From positions 248,001 through 312,000 of the forward strand of contig QQUY01000003.1 in NCBI GenBank assembly GCA_003385635.1: 64,000 bases of DNA, in the 5' to 3' direction. Source of the stretch: Acidobacteriota bacterium (GTDB lineage: Bacteria > Acidobacteriota > Blastocatellia > Pyrinomonadales > Pyrinomonadaceae). Made by a program: the position numbers and the translations under genes. The stretch's first letter is position 1. Every line of letters starts with the position of its first letter. Below are positions 50,453 to 58,475 of the stretch, in pieces. The notes under the pieces were generated by a model. The model was not told where the DNA came from. It saw only the letters and a program-made list of their open reading frames with translations, and did no database searches.

Positions 50453-53400
50453 ATGAACTCAATCTTTATGGAATTATCTGCTTTCCTGAGCAGGTCGCTT
50501 TCGGTTCTGGCTGTCGCCGCTTTTTTGACAGTTGGTGCGTTTGCTCAATCACAGTCGAGCGCCGCCGATCTCGTTGGAACGGTAGTCGATCCGACGGGCG
50601 CCGTAGTGCCCGGTGCGACGGTAACGGTCCGAGACCCGGCAACCGGCTTCACACGAAGCACCACGACCAACGATGAAGGTGCATACCAGTTCATTGGATT
50701 GCGACCTACCGTTTACGAGGTTTCGGCGGAAGCAGCCACTTTCAAGACTGCTGTTATCGCTGACGTAAGACTGACCGTTGGTCAGCGCGCGGAACTGCGG
50801 ATCCCTCTTGAATTGGGTGACCAGGAGGTAGTCGTTAACGTAGGTATTGACGATGTTCAGCTTATAGAGACGACCAGCTCCACAGTTGCTAACACGATTG
50901 AGCAGCAGAGGATTGAAAATCTCCCGATCAACGAGCGCAGCGCGACAGGATTTGCACTTACGCTCTCGACCATTGGCCGAGATAACGGAAGGCCCATCGG
51001 CCCGGCACCAACTTCGGGTCTTAACGTTGGCGGACAGCGTGGTCGTTCAACACTTGTACAAGTGGACGGAGCGGATTTTACCGACAACTCGGTCAATGCG
51101 GCAAGAACGACTGTTTCGCAGGAAGCGGTTCAGGAGTATCAGGTAGCGACAAATTCTTATGCTCCCGAATTTGGACGCGCGACCGGCGGAATCGTAAATG
51201 TTGTCACAAAGCAAGGCACCAACACGTTCACCGGAAACGTCTTCGGCTTTATCCGCGACAAGAGCATCCAGGCGAGAAATCCTTTCGCACCAGTGGATGA
51301 CCCGGATTTTCGCAGAACTCAGTGGGGCGCCACGCTCGGCGGACCTGTGGTCAAAGACAAGACGTTCTTTTTTGCTTCTTATGAAAGGCGCGACAGGGAC
51401 GAGTCAGGATTCTTTACGAGCGATGTGGACCGGGGCCTAACCGAATCGATAACGCTTGGGGCTCCCATCCTGCCGTTCACACAGACCTTCAGCGGGCTAA
51501 CGGCGGAACAGGTGGCGTTCGCGCAGACTCTGATCGGCACTGGCGTCCCCGGTTTCATCAATACGGCGGTCCAATATCTATATCTTGGATCAAGTGGCAC
51601 TAGCACTGCTTTGACCGGCACCAATCCTCTCATAAGTGCGGGTGGAGCAATTCCTGCGGGTCAGGTGATCGGACCGCGTTTCTTCCTTTCGGGAGCTCCG
51701 GTTCCTGCTGGAACGACCGGCACGAATGGAGATTTCATCGCTTTCAGGCCGCTCAACGATCTGCAGAGGATCTTTCCGGTAACTGAGGAGACGAACTTCT
51801 TCTCTATCCGGGGAGACCACATTTTCAATGCCAATCACCAGATGACGGTTCGGTTCGGTTACAACACCAATGATGTGACCGGAATTCAGGTTGAATCGCA
51901 GAACCAGTCACTGGGACAGAACGACTTTTCCCGAACGGGGATTCAGGACCTGACCGACTACTCGTTCTCGGCAGGACTTAATTCGGTCCTGAGCGCGAAC
52001 TGGGCCAATGAGTTCAGGTTCTCATACGGAAGGCGCGACACCGAGTTCAGGTCTCAGGTAGGCGATGCAGTTGCGTTCAATATTTCGGGTGCAGCATTTA
52101 TCGGCCGCGAGCTCTTCTCGCCTGTTGACAGAACAGAGACCCGATATCAGTTCGCAGACAATTTGAACTGGGTTTTTGGGGACCACATCTTCAAGTTCGG
52201 CGGTGACATTAACTTTGTACGAATCCCGTCCGCGGTGTTTGAACTTAACTTCGCCGGACTCTTCAACTTTGGCCCCACGCGGCTTACGTTCCCGGAAGGA
52301 ATTGAACTGATGACGGGAGCAGGATGTATTCCGGGCAGTTCTCAGACCTGTGCACCGGTACCGAACTTTACTCCCGTTCAGGCATACGGTCTTGGATTCC
52401 CTTCGACCTACATCCAGGGTTTCGGAGATCCTGTGTCGGAGATCAAGAACACTCCGATCGCTTTCTTTGCGCAGGATACCTGGAAGATCAGGCCGAACCT
52501 GACTTTTAATTACGGCATACGCTATGACGTCGAGCTGACCGAGACTATCGCTCCGGTCGGTATTACAGATCCGCTCTCCGGCATCAGCCTTTCTGCGGCG
52601 GACATCCTTGCGGCGCAGGATGCGGTAAATGTTCAACAGGGGATTCCGCGGGACACAAACAACTGGGCACCAAGGCTCGGATTCGCGTGGGACATCTGGG
52701 GCGACGGTGAGAACGTCATCCGCGGCGCAGCGGGAATCTTCTTCGATCATCCGCTTCTTGCGGTTGCATTCAACTCTGACATCGCGGATGCGGCGCAGCA
52801 GCAACAGTCGGTTCTAACGGCTGGAAGCCCGTCTCCGACAGCACTACTTAATGCCGCGCAGGTGTTCCAGGGAACGGTTTGCGTTCCGGGAGCAGCGCCG
52901 ACTCCGGTTTGCGGAGCACTCCCCGCGGGGACCTTTACTCCGGGCGTGGCGCCTTCGGCCATTTACCAGTTCGGCAGGCAGCGCTTTGATGACCAGTTCT
53001 ATACCGGATTCGGTGCGGTCCTTCCGTTCTCCTTGCCGATCGGCAAGGATTTCAAGTATGCGTCTGCATTTCAGGCGAACCTCGCATTCGAGCGGCGCCT
53101 GACAGAGGATATGGCGCTGACGGTGCAGTACATCCATGTCGGTGCGCGTAACCTTCCGCATCCTACAGACCTGAACACGCCAAACACTGCGCTTCAGATC
53201 GAGAACTTCCGAAGGTTCGCTGGACGTGATCCGGTCAACACTACAGAAGCGGTCGCCTTCTCGGTTCCGACTGCAAGCAACGCGAATTTTACCGTAGTAA
53301 TTCCGGGGATCCTCGCGATCAACAACGCTACGGGCCTTTCATTTATCGCTCCGGCGGTAGCGAATTTCTTCAGGCCAAATGCACCGAACTACTTCCTGGC

Positions 53401-54217
53401 GCAGGCACTTTCGGGCGGCCTGGTCACACCCGCGGTATTGGACGGAGCCTTGCAGGCGACAAATTCGCTCAGAACGCCCGGCGTGATATCGCCGTTTGGC
53501 GCTGTAAACGCTCAGGTATCGGACGGCAATTCCAGCTATAACGCTATGAACGTCGAGTTGAAGCGTCGCTTCGCTGACAACTTCACGTTCCTTGCGACCT
53601 ACACCTGGGCACATTCGATCGATGATTCGTCAGATCTTCAGACCCTTCTGCTTCCGCAGGATGTGAACCGGTTCGATCTTGAAAGGGCGGATTCATTGTT
53701 TGACCAGCGTCACCGATTCGTGTTCAGCGGCCTGCTTTCTTCACCGGTAGATTGGAGAAGCAGTGACAACGCGTGGCGCAGGATATTTTCTGACTTCACT
53801 GTTGCGCCGATCATTGAGATCTCATCGGGGCGTCCGTTCAACATCATCACGAACACTGATACAAACAACGACCAGTCGTCGCAGACGGACAGGCCAAACG
53901 TAGGTCCGAACGGAGTTCTCGTCACACCTCCTGCATTCTCGACCGGCAATCTCGGTAGAAACAGGGGTCTTACGCATCCGTTTGCATCGATCGATCTACG
54001 TATTTCAAGGGCCTTCCGGTTTGGCGAGAGGTTCAGGATCGACATCATCGCGGAAGGCTTCAACCTGTTCAACAGGTTCAATGAGGCTTCTGCTTCGCCG
54101 TTCTTCAATGACGTGAACGAGTTTGGCCAGAGCCCTGGCGGAGGCAAGTATTACAGCCGCCCGACTGCTTCATTCAACCCGAGGGAATTCCAGTTGGGGG
54201 CGAAGTTCACGTTCTGA
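50453..54217 (+). CDS. TonB-dependent receptor with carboxypeptidase-regulatory N-terminus (Oar-like)
   Basis: A 1254-residue outer-membrane receptor. Signal peptide at residues ~1-32. Residues ~38-125 form a carboxypeptidase regulatory-like domain (LVGTVVDPTGAVVPGATVTV, NDEGAYQFIGLRPTVYEVS), then a plug region with LNVGGQRGRSTLVQVDGADFTDN and NVVTKQGTNTFTGNVFGF. The rest is a 22-strand barrel ending in FQLGAKFTF with a terminal Phe, the outer-membrane insertion signal. Such Oar/SusC-like receptors import large ligands or act in cell-surface interactions in Acidobacteriota and Myxococcus. No TonB, ExbB or SusD gene is adjacent, and the ligand is unknown. A terminator follows the gene. Confidence 0.95.
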   Translation: MNSIFMELSAFLSRSLSVLAVAAFLTVGAFAQSQSSAADLVGTVVDPTGAVVPGATVTVRDPATGFTRSTTTNDEGAYQFIGLRPTVYEVSAEAATFKTAVIADVRLTVGQRAELRIPLELGDQEVVVNVGIDDVQLIETTSSTVANTIEQQRIENLPINERSATGFALTLSTIGRDNGRPIGPAPTSGLNVGGQRGRSTLVQVDGADFTDNSVNAARTTVSQEAVQEYQVATNSYAPEFGRATGGIVNVVTKQGTNTFTGNVFGFIRDKSIQARNPFAPVDDPDFRRTQWGATLGGPVVKDKTFFFASYERRDRDESGFFTSDVDRGLTESITLGAPILPFTQTFSGLTAEQVAFAQTLIGTGVPGFINTAVQYLYLGSSGTSTALTGTNPLISAGGAIPAGQVIGPRFFLSGAPVPAGTTGTNGDFIAFRPLNDLQRIFPVTEETNFFSIRGDHIFNANHQMTVRFGYNTNDVTGIQVESQNQSLGQNDFSRTGIQDLTDYSFSAGLNSVLSANWANEFRFSYGRRDTEFRSQVGDAVAFNISGAAFIGRELFSPVDRTETRYQFADNLNWVFGDHIFKFGGDINFVRIPSAVFELNFAGLFNFGPTRLTFPEGIELMTGAGCIPGSSQTCAPVPNFTPVQAYGLGFPSTYIQGFGDPVSEIKNTPIAFFAQDTWKIRPNLTFNYGIRYDVELTETIAPVGITDPLSGISLSAADILAAQDAVNVQQGIPRDTNNWAPRLGFAWDIWGDGENVIRGAAGIFFDHPLLAVAFNSDIADAAQQQQSVLTAGSPSPTALLNAAQVFQGTVCVPGAAPTPVCGALPAGTFTPGVAPSAIYQFGRQRFDDQFYTGFGAVLPFSLPIGKDFKYASAFQANLAFERRLTEDMALTVQYIHVGARNLPHPTDLNTPNTALQIENFRRFAGRDPVNTTEAVAFSVPTASNANFTVVIPGILAINNATGLSFIAPAVANFFRPNAPNYFLAQALSGGLVTPAVLDGALQATNSLRTPGVISPFGAVNAQVSDGNSSYNAMNVELKRRFADNFTFLATYTWAHSIDDSSDLQTLLLPQDVNRFDLERADSLFDQRHRFVFSGLLSSPVDWRSSDNAWRRIFSDFTVAPIIEISSGRPFNIITNTDTNNDQSSQTDRPNVGPNGVLVTPPAFSTGNLGRNRGLTHPFASIDLRISRAFRFGERFRIDIIAEGFNLFNRFNEASASPFFNDVNEFGQSPGGGKYYSRPTASFNPREFQLGAKFTF

Positions 54218-54297
54218 TAGTGAGCAGCGAGCTCTTTGGCGGCGGGCTTGCCCGCAGTTCTCAGAGTTCAGAGTTCAAAGAGCGTGGTTAACGATCA

Positions 54298-54327
54298 GCC
54301 CGCCCAATTTTGGGCGGGTTTCTTTTT
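54298..54327 (+). terminator. Rho-independent terminator of the TonB-receptor gene
   Basis: CCCGCCC...GGGCGGG (54299-54305 with 54312-54318) around an A/T loop, followed by tttcttttt. It ends exactly where the heptamer tract begins. Confidence 0.92.
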
Positions 54328-54562
<235 letters not shown>

Positions 54563-54864
54563 TGGTGGGTCACTTCGTTAGCGGAACGCGACCGTCAGGA
54601 AGCGTGCCTGAGCGCTTTGCGATCTCAGATTTGAGATTTCAGAATTCAGAGCAGCAATTCCAGATTCCAAATCAGGTCTGGGAAGACGCTCGACTTTGGC
54701 GGAAGTACGACCGTCAGGAAGCGTGCCTGAGGTGCAAGCCGAACCGTCCCTGAGCGCTGTGCGATCTCAGATTTGAGATTTCAGATTTCAGAGAAGAAGC
54801 TCGAAAGAGAACTTCTAGATTCCTTTGCAATGCGACCGTCAAGGGGCGTGACTTTCAAACTTGT
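54563..54864. repeat. REP-C copies and GATCTCAGA words after the heptamer tract
   Basis: REP-C hairpins (core cgaccgtcaggaagcg) at 54581-54608 and 54698-54727, a decayed copy at 54832-54852, and gatctcagatttgagatttc words near 54620 and 54763. No gene in this stretch. Confidence 0.7.
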
Positions 54865-55824
54865 ATGACCAGCCGAAACCCGGACAAATCAAAGATGACG
54901 GCAAAGATCAAGTCGCTGGCGTTGGAATGCGGCTTCGACAAGGTAGGGATCGTGCGGGCAGAAGCGTTGACACATGAAGCCATTCACCTTGGCGAGTGGC
55001 TCGGACGAGGCTTTCAAGGCGAGATGCGGTGGATGGAAAGGGATCCGGCGATGAGATCGGATCCGCGAAAGCTTTTTGAAGGCGCGAGGTCAGTAGTCGC
55101 TGTCGCTATGAATTACTACACGCAGCACGAACACCTTGGAGAGGCGGGCACTGGAAAAGTATCGCGCTATGCGTGGGGCGACGACTATCACGATGTTCTC
55201 AAGGAGCGCCTATACAAGATCCTAGAGGGCGTAGAACAACTGATTCCCGGAGTGAAGGGAAAGGTTTGCGTCGATACGTCTCCGATAATGGACAAAGCGT
55301 GGGCGGTAAAAGCGGGTCTTGGATGGCTAGGGAAGCACTCGAACGTAATTACAAAAGACATCGGTTCGTGGGTTTTCCTGGGGGAACTACTACTTGACGT
55401 CGAGCTTGAATTCGACACAGGAGTTGTCGCCGACCATTGCGGCTCGTGTACCGCATGCCTTGACGCCTGTCCGACTGCCGCGATTGTAGAACCTTATGTC
55501 GTTGACTCGAAGAAGTGCATCTCTTACGCGACCATCGAACTTCGATCTGAGAAGTTACCTGCCGAGATATCCGAGAACCTCGAAGGCTGGCTCTACGGCT
55601 GTGACATATGTCAGGACGTATGCCCCTGGAACCGGTTTGAACAACAAACTGACGAACCGCGGTTTGAACCTAGAAAAGGACTTGTCGAGCCGTCTGCCGA
55701 AGCCATCCTTGGATTGGACCGCGAATCCTACCAGTCAATGTTCAAAGGAAGCGCCATAAAGCGGACAAAGCTCGATGGCCTAAAAAGAAATGCAGAAGCA
55801 ATTCTGGAACATAAGAAAAAGTGA
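54865..55824 (+). CDS. queG: Epoxyqueuosine reductase
   Basis: A 319-residue cobalamin- and [4Fe-4S]-dependent reductase performing the last step of queuosine biosynthesis, reduction of epoxyqueuosine in tRNA. Two ferredoxin-type clusters are seen: CGSCTACLDACPTAAI and CDICQDVCPWNRF. The N-terminal cobalamin-binding part includes GFDKVGIVRAEALTHE and RWMERDPAMRSDPRKLF, both family-typical. Length fits the shorter QueG class, without the HEAT-like C-terminus of some members. The ATG at 54865 has no clear ribosome-binding site; ATG 54895 is an alternative. No other queuosine gene lies nearby. Confidence 0.96.
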   Translation: MTSRNPDKSKMTAKIKSLALECGFDKVGIVRAEALTHEAIHLGEWLGRGFQGEMRWMERDPAMRSDPRKLFEGARSVVAVAMNYYTQHEHLGEAGTGKVSRYAWGDDYHDVLKERLYKILEGVEQLIPGVKGKVCVDTSPIMDKAWAVKAGLGWLGKHSNVITKDIGSWVFLGELLLDVELEFDTGVVADHCGSCTACLDACPTAAIVEPYVVDSKKCISYATIELRSEKLPAEISENLEGWLYGCDICQDVCPWNRFEQQTDEPRFEPRKGLVEPSAEAILGLDRESYQSMFKGSAIKRTKLDGLKRNAEAILEHKKK

Positions 55825-56148
55825 GAACTGCACCTTAGACCCCATAGCCAGATCCTTTCCGCCAAAAACGCCTGAAGGTTGAGTATCTTCGGAACCGTTG
55901 CCTTTACGCTTCAGGAATGACGAATCCTCAAAACCCTTTCAAGGGAACCGTCGACTCGTATAGCCTTTCCTTCCTCAACTCCAACTTCGGGGCTTCTCTC
56001 TAGATTCTAGTTCTGTAAAAAGTTGGAACCAAAACGTCATTAGCTGTATACTAACACTGTTGAACGTGAACCTACCGCGTTCCACATACCCTAATTGGTG
56101 CCAGCACCTTGGCACATATCCGGAGCTGACAGTTCCAAGGACATCAAG
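55825..56148 (+). other. Gene-free region upstream of the pilin operon
   Basis: No gene. It contains short inverted repeats (aaccctttcaagggaa near 55938) and, near its end, the promoter described next. Confidence 0.4.
56023..56052 (+). promoter_or_regulatory. Promoter of the minor-pilin operon
   Basis: TTGGAA (56023-56028), 18 bases, then TATACT (56047-56052). Both boxes match the sigma-70 consensus at four to five of six positions. The first pilin start is ~97 bases downstream. Confidence 0.5.
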
Positions 56149-56808
56149 ATGTCAAAAAGTCGTCGCGAAGCAGGATTTTCACTTGTCGAGCTATTAATGG
56201 TGATCGCCGTGATTGCAATTCTCGCAATTTTCACGGTCATGTCGCTCGGCTATGAACAGGCGTACGCCTCGGATCGACGCGCGATGGACGTGCTGGACTA
56301 CCTGAAGGAAGCGCGTCAGAGGTCGATAACGCAGCGCGAAGTGATGAGGGTCGAGATCAATAGGACTACGGGAACAGTCAGCCTTATCAATGAGAACACG
56401 GCCGGTGACGTTACGGACGACGAAGTTCTTCGAACGATGAATCTTGTCGGATCTGACGGCGTTGTTTTTGACAAGGCTCCTCAGAACATCAACGCGCCGC
56501 CGGTTGAGGCCGCCCCAGTCCCCGAGATCAACTTCGCCCTTAGCGTGCATCCACTCAGCGCACCGGACAACGTGGCCACGCTGCGATTCCACTCCGACGG
56601 AACGGTAACCGATGCCGGCACTAATGCAGTTGGCGACAATGCCAATATCACCGGTGCCACTATTTACTTCTGGACCGCTCTTGATGATGGAAGCTCGACT
56701 CCGACGAACGGTGACATCATCCGTGCGATCACCGTGCTGGGCAGTTCCGGAAACACGAACTATCTCAAATGCCCGCTGGCGGGAAGCAGCTGTGCCAACT
56801 GGAAATAG
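56149..56808 (+). CDS. Type IV pilin-like minor pilin (GspH/FimT-like)
   Basis: A 219-residue prepilin. The type III signal is GFSLVELLMVIAVIAILAIFTV: cleavage after Gly and before Phe, Glu at +5, then the hydrophobic helix. The rest is a beta-rich globular part without Cys pairs except near the end (CPLAGSSCANW). Start ATG 56149 follows AAGGA. First gene of a four-gene operon of minor pilins (spacings 20, 14 and 16 bases). Such proteins prime assembly of type IV pili or a related secretion filament from the inner membrane. GspH/FimT is the closest class by position and length. Confidence 0.88.
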   Translation: MSKSRREAGFSLVELLMVIAVIAILAIFTVMSLGYEQAYASDRRAMDVLDYLKEARQRSITQREVMRVEINRTTGTVSLINENTAGDVTDDEVLRTMNLVGSDGVVFDKAPQNINAPPVEAAPVPEINFALSVHPLSAPDNVATLRFHSDGTVTDAGTNAVGDNANITGATIYFWTALDDGSSTPTNGDIIRAITVLGSSGNTNYLKCPLAGSSCANWK

Positions 56809-56828
56809 GCAACGGACGGGAGATCCGA

Positions 56829-57389
56829 ATGCAAACGATTAACAAGAAGGAAGACGGATTCACTTATCTTGAAGTAGTTATCGCGATTGTCATTCTGACG
56901 ATCGGCATAACTGCTCAGCTTTCGGCGATCAGTCTGAGCGTGATCAGAAACAAGTCGACGGCCGAGAGGAATGTTGCGAGGCAGGTGGCCAGTTCGACGA
57001 TCGAGTCGATGTTCGCGGCAAGGGACCTGGGCAGTTCGACCGGTATCAGCAACTGGGACGCTATCAACACAAAGGATGTGGACGCGGTCAACGGCATATT
57101 CGAAGACGGCTGGCGGCCGGTCAGAGAGAATCCCGGACTTGACGGCATTCATGGCACTGCTGACGACGCCTGCACTGGAACGGGCGGATGCACCGTTGGC
57201 AGCTATACCAACAACAGCCCGATCCGTCGCGGGATCGAACGAAAGATCGAGATCACTGACATAGTCGAAGGCCCGAATATAAGGATCAAGAAACGAAGAG
57301 TTGTAATAAAGGTCCGGTACTTTATCGGCCAGCTCCAGACCGAAGAGGAGCTCGCGACGATCATTGCTGACCTGCCGTTTTACAAATAA
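56829..57389 (+). CDS. Type IV pilin-like minor pilin (PilV/GspI-like)
   Basis: A 186-residue prepilin with processing site GFTYLEVVIAIVILTIGI (Gly before the cut, Glu at +5). Its place as second gene and its length suit the PilV/GspI class. The sequence after the helix carries a Cys pair separated by a few residues (DDACTGTGGCTVG). Start ATG 56829 follows GGAG. It lies 20 bases from the first gene and 14 from the third. Probably part of the pilus priming complex. Confidence 0.87.
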   Translation: MQTINKKEDGFTYLEVVIAIVILTIGITAQLSAISLSVIRNKSTAERNVARQVASSTIESMFAARDLGSSTGISNWDAINTKDVDAVNGIFEDGWRPVRENPGLDGIHGTADDACTGTGGCTVGSYTNNSPIRRGIERKIEITDIVEGPNIRIKKRRVVIKVRYFIGQLQTEEELATIIADLPFYK

Positions 57390-57403
57390 GGAGGCAGAGG
57401 ACG

Positions 57404-58459
57404 ATGAACCGGATCACAAAGAGACAAGAAGGTTTTTCGATAGTTGAGCTGCTGATCGTGACGGTGCTTTTCCTGATCGTGATGGCGGCTGTATTCGGCA
57501 TACTTCAGATGGCCGTGACGATGCGCGACTCGCTGGACAACAGTTCCGAGATCATGAATGCCGCCCGTGTATCGATAAACTCTGCGGGAAGGGATGCGGT
57601 AAACGCCGGACTCGGATACTCAAGGGTGGGCGGCGTGGTCCCGGATGATCTCGCTTCAACTCTTATAGGGATCCCGATGGATCCGAACTCCGACAGGGAC
57701 GTGTTTACGGCGATCATGGCCGGAAACGACGTTAACTCCAGCGTGCTTTCATTGCCCGGAGAAAAGAACGACGTCGTCGCTTTTATGTACCGGGACCTTG
57801 CATTCAACAGCGGGGCTCCGATGATCATAAACAGCGTCAACTACAGCCCGTCAATCATCGACCTTCGAGGAGCCCCGGGCTCTTGCGTAGACTGCCGTCC
57901 GTTCGACCTTTTCCTGGTCGAGTCCGGAAACGGTAATCACGCACTTGCGATGGCCACGGCAATCGTCGACACGAATTCGACGATACGGGTTGAGACCGGA
58001 GATCCGTTGTCGCTCAACCGCCCGACCGATTCTTCACCCAGCCAGCGTTCGATTCTCACGCCCTGCGGCGGAGGCATCACTTCGAACTGTCTCACGTACA
58101 GTCCCCAGGGCACTGCCAAACGCGTATTTCTCGTGAGTTACGGAGTCAACTCCCAGGGTGTACTTGTACGCACGCTCTACGGAAACAATGCCGGAGCGCC
58201 TGCGAGCGAGCAGATTAGAGAGCTTCCTCTCTCGAACGGAGTCCAAAGTTTTCAGGTCAGGTACTTACTGCAGGATGGAACCTACACTGACGATCCTTCC
58301 AACGCGAATGTGGATCAGGGTTTCATGAACGAAATTGTACAGCTGGAGATGACGATCACGGTCAAGCCCAAAGACGGACTATCAAACCTGACGCGAAATC
58401 AGGTCGTTACTCTGAGTTCGACATTCTCCACGAGGAACATTAAGTACGACATCGAATAG
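57404..58459 (+). CDS. Type IV pilin-like minor pilin (PilW/GspJ-like)
   Basis: A 351-residue prepilin with the processing site EGFSIVELLIVTVLFLIVMAAVF. The long beta-rich C-terminal part with two Cys pairs (PGSCVDCRP and TPCGGGITSNC) is typical of PilW-like proteins, which are larger than other minor pilins. It follows the second gene by 14 bases with a GGAGG box. It should assemble at the pilus tip complex together with its neighbours. Confidence 0.87.
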   Translation: MNRITKRQEGFSIVELLIVTVLFLIVMAAVFGILQMAVTMRDSLDNSSEIMNAARVSINSAGRDAVNAGLGYSRVGGVVPDDLASTLIGIPMDPNSDRDVFTAIMAGNDVNSSVLSLPGEKNDVVAFMYRDLAFNSGAPMIINSVNYSPSIIDLRGAPGSCVDCRPFDLFLVESGNGNHALAMATAIVDTNSTIRVETGDPLSLNRPTDSSPSQRSILTPCGGGITSNCLTYSPQGTAKRVFLVSYGVNSQGVLVRTLYGNNAGAPASEQIRELPLSNGVQSFQVRYLLQDGTYTDDPSNANVDQGFMNEIVQLEMTITVKPKDGLSNLTRNQVVTLSSTFSTRNIKYDIE

Positions 58460-58475
58460 GACCAAGGAGCAGTTT